A stretch of DNA of 6,518 nt, from contig CAKQNH010000274.1 of the NCBI GenBank assembly GCA_934255105.1, positions 1-6,518 of the forward strand. Reading direction: 5' to 3'. Positions 1 to 5,209 of this stretch are shown piece by piece. The stretch comes from an uncultured Pirellulaceae bacterium (GTDB lineage: Bacteria > Planctomycetota > Planctomycetia > Pirellulales > Pirellulaceae). The notes below the pieces were generated by a model. The model saw only the letters and a list, made by a program, of their open reading frames with translations. It was not told where the DNA came from and made no database searches. The position numbers and the translations under genes were made by a program. The first letter of the stretch is position 1, and each line of letters starts with the position of its first letter.

Positions 1-233
1 AACAATCCGTGGGTTGACACCCACGGCTACGTGCTGCCGTGGCTTCGCCACTAAATGCAATGGTTACGCCATGAATCTACGTGCTGCCGTGGCTTCGCCA
101 CTAAATGCAATGGTTACGCCATAAATCCGTGGGTTAACACCCACGGCTACATGCTGGCGTGGCTTCGCCACTAAATACCGTGGCTTCGCCACTAGATGCG
201 ATAACTCGCCACTGAATGGGATGGGCAGGCCAC
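1..233. repeat. Array of REP-like palindromes and degenerate tail units
   Basis: Two strong hairpins (7-26 and 127-146) have 8-bp perfect stems CCGTGGGT/ACCCACGG and a 4-nt loop (TGAC or TAAC). Read on the minus strand, each is preceded by GTAG, the tetranucleotide typical of REP elements mobilised by RAYT transposases; that is family knowledge, and no RAYT gene is visible here. A second, smaller hairpin GTGGC-TTC-GCCAC recurs at 39-51, 89-101, 159-171 and 180-192. Positions 27-76 and 77-126 are a 50-bp tandem duplication with one mismatch. After 192 the array decays into GCCACTRAATG-like fragments (208, 229), and the last one supplies the stop codon of the neighbouring minus-strand gene. The array could also act as a 3' end for that operon, but there is no T-run. 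Confidence 0.85.
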
Positions 234-631
234 TAATCCAGCGGGCGGCGGTGGGCGTGGACGAGCTTCCAGTCCGCGCCCTGCTTGTGCCAGACCCGCG
301 TCTCCTCGGCAGAACGAGTGTGCGGGACCCCTTCGCTATCGACCGACTGGGTTAAGCGGACGTAGTTGACAATGGCCGCATCGCTGCCCAGCATCCGTAC
401 ATGTGGGCTGGCAAGTGTGGTCTGGACCTTGGCGGGCTTACCCGTCTTGGGGCGTTCCAGATCAAAATAGAACTGGTGGAAGTCCATCCCTTCGACCAAA
501 CAGCCTCGGGCCTCGGGCTCAAAACAAGTCAACGTGGGATCACACAAGTCGTTGTATGCCTCCCAATCTCCCTGGACGATGCTTTCCAGCAGGCAGCGGG
601 TCAGATTCAACAGGGTGTCGCGATCGCTCAT
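233..631 (-). CDS. CaMKII-association-domain / SnoaL-like NTF2-fold protein
   Basis: This is a 132-residue single-domain protein. The pattern LTRCLLESIVQGDWEAYNDL, then CDPTLTCFEPEARGCLVEG (about 30-48), DFHQFYF (50-56), SPHVRMLGSDAAIVNYVRL (75-93) and EETRVWHK (109-116) followed by WKLVHAHR matches the calcium/calmodulin-dependent kinase II association-domain family, an NTF2-like alpha/beta cone. In eukaryotes this domain oligomerises the kinase. Bacterial stand-alone copies have no established reaction, so ligand binding or assembly is inference. There is no signal peptide or membrane segment, so it is probably cytoplasmic. Its ATG overlaps the TGA of the upstream acyltransferase gene as ATGA, which fixes the start and implies translational coupling. 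The TAG stop lies in the last decayed unit of the repeat array, and there is no sign of truncation. Confidence 0.88.
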   Translation of the reverse strand: MSDRDTLLNLTRCLLESIVQGDWEAYNDLCDPTLTCFEPEARGCLVEGMDFHQFYFDLERPKTGKPAKVQTTLASPHVRMLGSDAAIVNYVRLTQSVDSEGVPHTRSAEETRVWHKQGADWKLVHAHRRPLD

Positions 632-1488
632 GGTCGGTTCCGGCGTTTTCTGTGCGAGGCCAATTCTACAGGGACGTCAGCGCAATTCGCCAGCGTCATC
701 AATTGTTGGCCCCATTGTACAATCAGCGCATCGCTGTCGGCCAGCAGGTCGACCGTCCTGGATTGTTTTTTTTGAGGGCCATTATCCGACTCGGTTGGCG
801 GCTGAGATGGTGGCTGAGATGCTGCCTCAAGTTCACCATCGTCGTCGCGCTGGGTGTTGTCCTCACGGGGCCAGATGGGCTCCCCGAAGGTGATCCGCAC
901 GCGAGCGGGCATCAGCAGTGGGCTCCAGATCGCTTTCCCCAGCGGGCTGCCTTCGATCCACAGCGGGATCAGCGGAACGTGCGAGCGGCAGGCCACCAGT
1001 GCCGCTCCGCTGCGCAGCGGAAGCAACGGCGCACAGGTCTGATTGATGCGGCCCTCGGGAAACATGCCTACCAGCCGACCGGCGTGCGTGATTCGCAAAG
1101 CGGCCTTGGTGGCTGCAGTGTCCATGCCGCTGCGGTTGGTAGGGATGACTTGCAGGGCGCGAAGCAATGGTCCAAACGCAAAATGATGACAGTATTCTTT
1201 GGCCACCATCCAGTGAACTCGTCGCCGAGCAGCCAACTGTACGAAAAATGGGTCGACGCTGCTGCGGTGATTGGCGGCCAGGACTCCACCGCTGGTAAGA
1301 AGCGCAGCGGGGGGCTGGTTCGTGAAATGAACCCGCCACAAGAGCCGCCCAACCAAGTAGGTTGGCAGATATAGACAACTCTCCCAAGCGCTATAGTCAC
1401 TGTGCCAATAGAGCCGCACGGCATACGCGCAGGCCAGCACGAGCAAAAACATTAACCAACCTACGGCAATCGCATCGGGGCTCAGCAT
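628..1488 (-). CDS. PlsC-family 1-acylglycerol-3-phosphate-type acyltransferase
   Basis: This 286-residue membrane-associated acyltransferase probably transfers an acyl chain to a lysophospholipid or similar glycerol acceptor; the exact substrate cannot be read from sequence. An N-terminal hydrophobic segment (about 8-26) should anchor it in the membrane. The four LPLAT motifs are visible in order: NHRSSVD at 73-79 (the catalytic HX4D), IPTNRSG at 115-121, FPEGR at 143-147, and VPLIPLWIEG at 171-180. A polar, low-complexity insert (about 208-245, rich in D, Q, P, S) precedes the C-terminus and contains an A8 run in the coding strand. The ATG at 1488 follows an in-frame stop, so it is the first possible ATG. 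No clear Shine-Dalgarno sequence is present. The gene lies 101 bp after miaA on the same strand and overlaps the following CaMKII-AD gene by 4 nt. Confidence 0.88.
   Translation of the reverse strand: MLSPDAIAVGWLMFLLVLACAYAVRLYWHSDYSAWESCLYLPTYLVGRLLWRVHFTNQPPAALLTSGGVLAANHRSSVDPFFVQLAARRRVHWMVAKEYCHHFAFGPLLRALQVIPTNRSGMDTAATKAALRITHAGRLVGMFPEGRINQTCAPLLPLRSGAALVACRSHVPLIPLWIEGSPLGKAIWSPLLMPARVRITFGEPIWPREDNTQRDDDGELEAASQPPSQPPTESDNGPQKKQSRTVDLLADSDALIVQWGQQLMTLANCADVPVELASHRKRRNRP
766..773 (-). other. Homopolymer A8 (coding strand) in the acyltransferase gene
   Basis: Eight consecutive T on the plus strand read as CAA AAA AAA CAA in the acyltransferase gene, inside its polar insert. Such runs are prone to replication or ribosomal slippage. 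The frame is intact here, and the site lies after all catalytic motifs, so slippage would change only the C-terminal quarter. Confidence 0.6.
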
Positions 1489-1539
1489 ATCTGCACTTAT
1501 GGGGGCGTCGGTGGGCGGGATTTAGGACCGCAGCATGAG

Positions 1540-1605
1540 TTTGGGGTTGAGTTTAAGTCTAAGTTTGGGTCTAAGTTTGAGTTTGAGGTTTAAGTTTGAG
1601 GTTCG
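1540..1605. repeat. Hexameric tandem repeat (minus-strand CTYAAA) at the 3' end of miaA
   Basis: On the minus strand about eleven units in a row resemble CTCAAA, CTTAAA, CTTAGA or CCCAAA, with one 7-nt unit. On the plus strand this reads as alternating TTTGAG/TTTAAG/TCTAAG. The array covers most of the gap between miaA and the acyltransferase gene and extends over the last miaA codons, so the miaA stop TAA is part of a repeat unit. I see no stem-loop or terminator in it. Confidence 0.8.
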
Positions 1606-2579
1606 GGCTGAGCGGTGAAGATCTCAACTATTTGGTCAACCAAGTGCTCGAGGTTGCTTTCGGGAGTGAGCACTACGGGCTGCAGTTCCTTCAAGCCGCG
1701 AAACCAGATTTCTTGTCGGCGTGCGAACTGACGCGTGTGGGCTTGGATGCGTGCGATTGTTTCCATCAAAGTGTATTCGCCGCGCTGATGCTCGAGCACT
1801 TCTCGATAGCCGACCGCCTGGGCGGCGGTGCGTCCAAGCTTCCCATGCCGTGCGACGAGGCCGCTGACTTCCTCGACCAACCCGCCGGTCAACATGGCTT
1901 CGACGCGTTGATTGATGCGCTCGTGCAGCCATGCGCGATCGAGCCGGAGCACAGCCACGGGAAATTCAATGGGATTAGCGGGCGTTTCGAACTGACGCTG
2001 CCAGTGGCTTAGGGGCTGCCCCGTAACCTTGGCCACCTCTAGGGCGCGTATCATCCGACGCGTATCGTGCGGATGTAGTTTAAAGGCCAGCAGTGGGTCG
2101 ACTTGTGTCAGCCGCGTCTGCAGCGCTTCGCCACCGTGCTGGGACAAGTAGGTTTCGATGGTCGTACGGAATTCCCAGTCGGGCTGCGGGCCCAAAAATA
2201 GCCCGCGGATGAGGCTCTTCAGATACAGCGGAGTACCACCGCAGACCAGTACTCGTTTGCCGCGCGCACGGATGTCGGCTGCGGCTTGGTGAGCAGCTAG
2301 CACGTAGCTGGACACGCTGAACGACTCGGTCGGTTCGACGACGTCCAACATGTGATGCGGTAGCTGTGCACGCTGCTCAGGCGTCGGCTTGGCTGTCCCG
2401 ATATCCATGCCGCGATAGATGGCCATCGAGTCGAGCGAGATGATCTCGGCGTTGAGGCGTTGAGCGACGGCAATTGCCAGAGGTGTTTTGCCACTGGACG
2501 TGGGGCCGGTCAGGAACCAGGCGTGCCGCAGTGGTGGGTGAATCCAGTCGGAGTAGTTTTCAGGTGTGTCAGGGAACAT
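1590..2579 (-). CDS. miaA: tRNA dimethylallyltransferase (tRNA A37 prenylation)
   Basis: This 329-residue enzyme transfers a dimethylallyl group from DMAPP to N6 of A37 in tRNAs reading UNN codons. This is the first step of i6A/ms2i6A formation, which stabilises codon-anticodon pairing. A P-loop GPTSSGKT lies at 25-32, followed by the substrate motif DSMAIYRGMDIGTAKP (about 50-65) and HHMLDVVEP (about 75-83). Further on are GGTPLYLKSL (about 114-123), RRMIRALEV (about 174-182), the AVGYREV motif (about 255-261) and TRQFARRQEIWFRG (about 282-295). Length and motif order are those of complete bacterial MiaA. The 20-residue extension before the P-loop is slightly long and ends near RHAWFLTG. The ATG at 2579 has only a weak GAGAG upstream. 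The last codons and stop sit in the hexameric repeat. Confidence 0.97.
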   Translation of the reverse strand: MFPDTPENYSDWIHPPLRHAWFLTGPTSSGKTPLAIAVAQRLNAEIISLDSMAIYRGMDIGTAKPTPEQRAQLPHHMLDVVEPTESFSVSSYVLAAHQAAADIRARGKRVLVCGGTPLYLKSLIRGLFLGPQPDWEFRTTIETYLSQHGGEALQTRLTQVDPLLAFKLHPHDTRRMIRALEVAKVTGQPLSHWQRQFETPANPIEFPVAVLRLDRAWLHERINQRVEAMLTGGLVEEVSGLVARHGKLGRTAAQAVGYREVLEHQRGEYTLMETIARIQAHTRQFARRQEIWFRGLKELQPVVLTPESNLEHLVDQIVEIFTAQPEPQT

Positions 2580-2730
2580 TGGCTCTCGGGAGGTTGTCGT
2601 TTGTCAATTGCCGCTTGCCCACTCTGTACCGTGGTGGGTTTGGCTGGTACGCTTTTTCTCAATAGTCGGCAAGCCGTGCAGACTATCATACACAGCCACA
2701 CTTTAACTCAGTAGACCGCAGGAAGATCGC
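2580..2730. promoter_or_regulatory. Divergent miaA / hisE intergenic region
   Basis: This 151-bp gap must hold the promoters of both divergent units, but I find no convincing sigma-70 pair for either. One possible operator is the 6-bp inverted repeat ATAGTC (2662-2667) / GACTAT (2681-2686), whose right arm overlaps a TATCAT hexamer (2684-2689) that could be a -10 for hisE. On the minus strand a perfect TTGACA lies only about 20 nt before the miaA ATG, too close for a normal leader. Confidence 0.35.
2721..2726 (+). promoter_or_regulatory. Ribosome-binding site supporting the TTG start of hisE
   Basis: GGAAGA ends 4 nt before the TTG at 2731. The only in-frame ATG (2776) lies 15 codons in and has no purine-rich site. 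The TTG start is therefore preferred, though the spacing is a little short. Confidence 0.5.
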
Positions 2731-3099
2731 TTGTCAGACTCCACAGCTCCCACAGACGATGTACTCGAGCGTTTGATGGCCGAAATCCATCGCCGCGCTC
2801 AAGACCTTCCCGCAGGCTCGTATACCACGAAGCTAATCCGCGGCGGTGTGGCTGCGATGGGGGCCAAGATCATCGAAGAGGCGGGCGAAGTGGTCGAGGC
2901 GGCGGAGCAGATCGAGCAAGATCCGAGCCTGCCCCACGAGCACTTAGTCTACGAAGCCTGCGATTTGATCTACCACTTGTGGGTTCTACTGGGGAGTCGA
3001 GGCATTACGCTCGAGCACCTGCGGCAGGAGCTGCAGCGCCGCGAGGGGACATCGGGACTAGAAGAGAAACGCCAGCGAGGCCAAGCTAACCATGACTGA
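2731..3099 (+). CDS. hisE: Phosphoribosyl-ATP pyrophosphohydrolase
   Basis: This 122-residue protein catalyses step two of histidine biosynthesis, hydrolysing PR-ATP to PR-AMP and pyrophosphate. It is an all-alpha MazG-like NTP pyrophosphatase. The family signature is clear: SYTTKLIRGG (30-39), the metal-binding helix AKIIEEAGEVVEAA (45-58, with E49, E50 and E53) and the second acidic helix EACDLIYHLWVLL (75-87, with E75 and D78), followed by GITLEHLRQELQRR. It is monofunctional, with no HisI domain, and the size is normal for a stand-alone HisE. The start is TTG with a GGAAGA upstream. A shorter form from ATG 2776 would lose 15 residues that lie outside the core. The gene overlaps hisG by 8 nt, so the two are cotranscribed and probably translationally coupled. 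Confidence 0.95.
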   Translation: MSDSTAPTDDVLERLMAEIHRRAQDLPAGSYTTKLIRGGVAAMGAKIIEEAGEVVEAAEQIEQDPSLPHEHLVYEACDLIYHLWVLLGSRGITLEHLRQELQRREGTSGLEEKRQRGQANHD

Positions 3100-3949
3100 G
3101 AATTTGAGAATCGGAATCCCTAGCAAGGGTCGTTTGAGCGAGCTGGCCACCGCGCTGCTGCATCAAGCCGGGGTGCATTTTCGCCGCCAAGAGCGAACGC
3201 TGTTTGCGGTTGTGAAACACTTGCCAGTCGAGATTATCTTTTTGCGAACCGACGACATTCCGATCCTGTGTGCCGAAGGGGCCATCGATTTGGGAATTAC
3301 CGGCAGCGACTTGGTTGACGAAAGCGGCACCGACATTCAAATCCGCATGCCCATGGGTGTGGGGCATTGTCGTTTGAGTTTGTGTGTGCCCGAAGACAGC
3401 CCGATTACCGACGCCTCGCAGCTCAACGGCAAACGCATCGCTACCAGTTTTCCGCATGTAACGCGCAAGTACTTGGCCGAGCACCAAGCCGAAGCCCACA
3501 TGGTCGAACTGGGCGGATCGGTGGAGATCATGATTTCGCTGGGCGTGGCCGACGCCATCGTCGATTTGGTGGAAACGGGCAGCACGCTGGCCGCTAACCG
3601 CTTGCGGATCATGAGCGACTTGGGACACTACGAAACGGTTTTGGTACAGAATCCGAAGACCTGTCGCGACCCCGATATGGCTGATCGCATCGCCAGGCGA
3701 TTGGAAGGCGTGGTCATAGCCCGCGACTATTCGCTGCTGGAGTACAACATCCTGCGCGACAAGCTATCGCTGGCGGAAGGCATTACGCCCGGCTTCACTT
3801 CTCCAACGATCAGCGCTTTGGAAACCTCCGGATGGTGCGCGGTGCGGGTCATGGTCAAACGCCAGGAGGTCATCGCTGTGATGGAACGCTTGGAAGCCAT
3901 CGGTGCCTCGGCCATCTTAGAAACTGCGATTAACAATTGCAGGCTGTAG
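3092..3949 (+). CDS. hisG: ATP phosphoribosyltransferase, long (HisZ-independent) form
   Basis: This 285-residue enzyme condenses ATP with PRPP to give phosphoribosyl-ATP, the committed and usually histidine-inhibited first step of the pathway. Visible motifs are IPSKGRL (9-15), DLGITGSDLVDE (66-77), GGSVEIMISLGVADAIVDLV (141-160) and the PRPP loop ETGSTLAANRL (161-171). The C-terminal part (about 212-285), with PGFTSPTISALETSGWCAVR and ending in AINNCRL, is the ACT-like regulatory domain of the long HisG form, which binds histidine directly and needs no HisZ subunit. The start lies inside the end of hisE (ATG at 3092, hisE TGA at 3097-3099). A GAGG about 11 nt upstream is a weak ribosome site. 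No other his genes are in the window, so the pathway is probably scattered. Confidence 0.97.
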   Translation: MTENLRIGIPSKGRLSELATALLHQAGVHFRRQERTLFAVVKHLPVEIIFLRTDDIPILCAEGAIDLGITGSDLVDESGTDIQIRMPMGVGHCRLSLCVPEDSPITDASQLNGKRIATSFPHVTRKYLAEHQAEAHMVELGGSVEIMISLGVADAIVDLVETGSTLAANRLRIMSDLGHYETVLVQNPKTCRDPDMADRIARRLEGVVIARDYSLLEYNILRDKLSLAEGITPGFTSPTISALETSGWCAVRVMVKRQEVIAVMERLEAIGASAILETAINNCRL

Positions 3950-3996
3950 ACCGCCAGCGCTCGACAGAAGGACTTTGATTGATTCGTAGAGACGCT

Positions 3997-4197
3997 CTTT
4001 GGACTGCTGCGACTTGTCGTAACTTTGGCGCAGACCTTGGAACAACAATGTTTCAGACGGCACAAAACAGTTTGAGGCCCAGCGAGATATTTTAGCTTAG
4101 AAGGGCTGGTCCGCCGCCCGATATACCTCCGCCCGCGCAACTCTGTCCGCTGCTCAACTACATCCGAAAAGCTACGACAAGTCGCAGCAGTCTAAGG
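3997..4197. mobile_element. MITE-like segment with ~25-bp terminal inverted repeats
   Basis: Positions 4002-4021 (GACTGCTGCGACTTGTCGTA) are the exact reverse complement of 4173-4192. With two G-T pairs the match extends outward to 3997 and 4197. The enclosed 151 bp have no ORF of interest. A ~200-bp non-coding unit with long terminal inverted repeats 48 nt after a stop codon is what a non-autonomous element looks like. I could not identify a clean target-site duplication, so two inverted copies of a small dispersed repeat remain possible. Confidence 0.5.
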
Positions 4198-4272
4198 TTG
4201 CTTTTCCGTTGGACAGTGCAACTTCGCTAGCCAATAGATCTTTCATGAAGTTGCGCCCACGAGCTAACTTCA
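4195..4272 (+). promoter_or_regulatory. Attenuator-like set of mutually exclusive stems
   Basis: Four segments can pair successively. Segment A (4195-4201, AGGTTGC) pairs with B (4218-4224, GCAACTT), and their loop adds TCC/GGA pairs. B (4216-4225) pairs with C (4247-4256, containing GAAGTTGC) over 10 bp with one wobble. C (4246-4254) pairs with D (4263-4272, ending AACTTCA), the terminator stem. A:B plus C:D, or B:C alone, are therefore alternatives. I see no leader peptide, so the sensed signal is unknown. The same sequences could instead be inverted DNA-binding sites. Confidence 0.35.
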
Positions 4273-4280
4273 GTTTTTTT
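4246..4280 (+). terminator. Rho-independent terminator-like hairpin with T7
   Basis: TGAAGTT (4246-4252) pairs with AACTTCA (4266-4272). Two further G-C pairs (4253-4254 with 4263-4264) form across a bulged T, and a T7 run follows at 4274-4280 after one G. The stem is AT-rich and moderate, but the T-run makes it the best terminator in the window. It would stop transcripts coming from hisG or from within the MITE-like segment. Confidence 0.55.
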
Positions 4281-4323
4281 GAGCGCGATGCTAAGAGCGT
4301 TGAGCGCGATGTAGAGCGCAATA
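4279..4323. repeat. Short direct repeats TTGAGCGCGATG
   Basis: TTGAGCGCGATG occurs at 4279-4290 and 4300-4311, 21 bp apart, which is about two helical turns. Shorter GAGCG copies lie at 4295 and 4314, the latter as GAGCGCAATA. The cluster sits just after the terminator-like T-run and about 60 bp upstream of the promoter candidate, so protein-binding sites are possible. Confidence 0.5.
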
Positions 4324-4356
4324 ATTTTACCGGTTGACTCTATCGTTTTCGGAATA

Positions 4357-4426
4357 GTTGCGCATTGTCGCTTGACCATGTGTGCAGCGCGGTATAGTTT
4401 GAGCATCTGCGCTTGTCATGCGCAAC
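4357..4426 (+). promoter_or_regulatory. Candidate promoter of the histone-like gene within a 9-bp inverted repeat
   Basis: A sigma-70-like pair is present: TTGACC at 4372-4377 and TATAGT at 4393-4398, with a 15-nt spacer that is shorter than the optimum of 17. It would give a leader of about 80 nt. It is framed by a perfect inverted repeat, GTTGCGCAT (4357-4365) and ATGCGCAAC (4418-4426), arms about 60 bp apart. This could be a pair of operator half-sites, but the activity is inferred. Confidence 0.4.
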
Positions 4427-4455
4427 AATTCACGCTTGCCATCGGCAACATTTCA
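4410..4455. repeat. Two 23-bp direct repeat units before the histone-like gene
   Basis: Positions 4410-4432 and 4433-4455 match at 19 of 23 bases, both starting CGCTTG and ending TTCA. A third CGCTTG followed by ACCATG lies at 4369-4380, overlapping the candidate -35. They fall in the probable 5' leader of the histone-like gene and could act at DNA or RNA level. Confidence 0.5.
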
Positions 4456-4486
4456 CTACGATCATTTTTAGTCACAGGGTTCTGCG

Positions 4487-4873
4487 ATGACGATTACACG
4501 AGTTGGTTCCAACGATGCCTATGCGTCTGGTTGGGAATCCGCCTTCGGCGGCAAGAAGCGCAAGAGCGCTAGCGCGACTGCAACCGCGACACCAGCCAAG
4601 GCGGCCGCGAAGAAGGAGAGCAAAGCTGTAGCCCCGAAAACGGCGACAGCCAAGAAGACCGTGGCAACCAAAACGGCTGTTGGTAAGAAGGCGGTAGCGA
4701 CCAAAGGCAAGTCCGCGGTAGCGGCTGCCGCGACACCTAGCAAGAAGAAGGCGCAGCCCATGACCAAGGGTGCCAGCCTCAAGGCAGCTACCAAAACGAG
4801 CACCAAGTCCAAGACTGCGACCAAAGGTGCCGCGAAGAAGTCGGTAGCTAAGAAGGCAGCCGCCAAGAAGTAG
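4487..4873 (+). CDS. Histone H1-like lysine/alanine-rich nucleoid protein
   Basis: This 128-residue, extremely basic protein probably binds and compacts DNA. The first 22 residues (MTITRVGSNDAYASGWESAF plus GG) are non-repetitive and hold the only aromatic residues (Y12, W16, F20). The rest is a low-complexity tail of A, K, T and S with about 30 lysines, a single acidic residue (E) and no cysteine, ending in SVAKKAAAKK. Such tails resemble histone H1 C-termini and the bacterial HC1/HC2-type proteins. The MTITRVG head recalls small planctomycete proteins, a recollection I cannot check here. The ATG at 4487 has a weak AGGG 7 nt upstream. Long regulatory-looking DNA precedes the gene. A small acid-insoluble DNA- or RNA-binding role is the inference; direct homology to eukaryotic H1 is unlikely given simple composition. 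Confidence 0.8.
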   Translation: MTITRVGSNDAYASGWESAFGGKKRKSASATATATPAKAAAKKESKAVAPKTATAKKTVATKTAVGKKAVATKGKSAVAAAATPSKKKAQPMTKGASLKAATKTSTKSKTATKGAAKKSVAKKAAAKK

Positions 4874-4992
4874 TGCCAAATGCGTGGGGCGATGCTCGAC
4901 ATCGCGATGCAGAATTGTGTGCCACCGTCGACCGCCAGGAAGCGGCAAGCTTTTGCTACCGCCGCTTCGCGGCTCACCGGTTTGTGTTGCCT

Positions 4993-5049
4993 AATCCGTG
5001 GGTTGACACCCACGGCTACGTGCTGCCGTGGCTTCGCCACTAAATGCAA
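4993..5049. repeat. REP-like unit identical to positions 4-60
   Basis: These 57 nt are a perfect copy of 4-60 in the same orientation. They contain the CCGTGGGT/ACCCACGG hairpin (4996-5015, minus-strand GTAG alongside at 5016-5019) and the GTGGC-TTC-GCCAC hairpin (5028-5040). Perfect identity over an interspersed element 5 kb apart indicates recent copying or gene conversion. Confidence 0.9.
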
Positions 5050-5155
5050 AGCCACTAAATGCAAAGCCACTAAATGCAAAGCCACTAAATGCAAAGCCAC
5101 TAAATGCAAAGCCACTAAATGCGAGGCCGCTAAATGCAAGCCCGCTAAACGCGCG
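5036..5155. repeat. 15-bp tandem array grown from the REP tail
   Basis: GCCACTAAATGCAAA is repeated perfectly five times (5036-5110), followed by three degenerate units (5111-5125, 5126-5140, 5141-5155). The unit begins exactly at the right arm of the second REP hairpin, so the array is an expansion of the element's 3' end. There are no spacers, so it is not a CRISPR. Confidence 0.9.
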
Positions 5156-5209
5156 GACTGCGTAGACGAATGCGGTGGCTGCGCATCGAGATTGCTCTGT
5201 TCGCAGTTT

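Larger units (their letters stand above)
3950..4486. other. Structured non-coding region between hisG and the histone-like gene
   Basis: I find no credible gene in these 537 bp. In order the region holds a long inverted repeat bounding a MITE-like segment (3997-4197), alternative stems ending in a terminator-like hairpin (4195-4280), short GAGCG direct repeats (4279-4323), a promoter-like pair (4372-4398) and two 23-bp direct repeat units (4410-4455). The 7-mer GTTGCGC, in either orientation, occurs at 4135, 4250, 4357 and 4420. Confidence 0.7.

Noticed and set aside
403..1374. Plus-strand 323-codon frame opposite the acyltransferase gene
   Set aside because: The minus-strand gene shows all four LPLAT motifs. 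The antisense product is R/Q/G-rich without recognisable domains.
2600..2606. Minus-strand TTGACA as the -35 of miaA
   Set aside because: It lies only about 20 nt before the start codon, leaving no room for a -10 and a normal leader, and no TATAAT-like box follows.
3727..4140. Minus-strand 137-codon frame over the end of hisG and the MITE-like segment
   Set aside because: It is antisense to a clear hisG and has no domain features; its reading through the intergenic region is chance.
4889..4905. Terminator of the histone-like gene
   Set aside because: A 6-bp hairpin exists 15 nt after the stop, but no T-run follows, so intrinsic termination is not supported.
4519..5139. Minus-strand 206-codon frame antisense to the histone-like gene
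   Set aside because: It is a mirror of the low-complexity K/A coding sequence and the 15-bp array, reading as monotonous L/A/V and HLVAL repeats, so it is a composition artefact.
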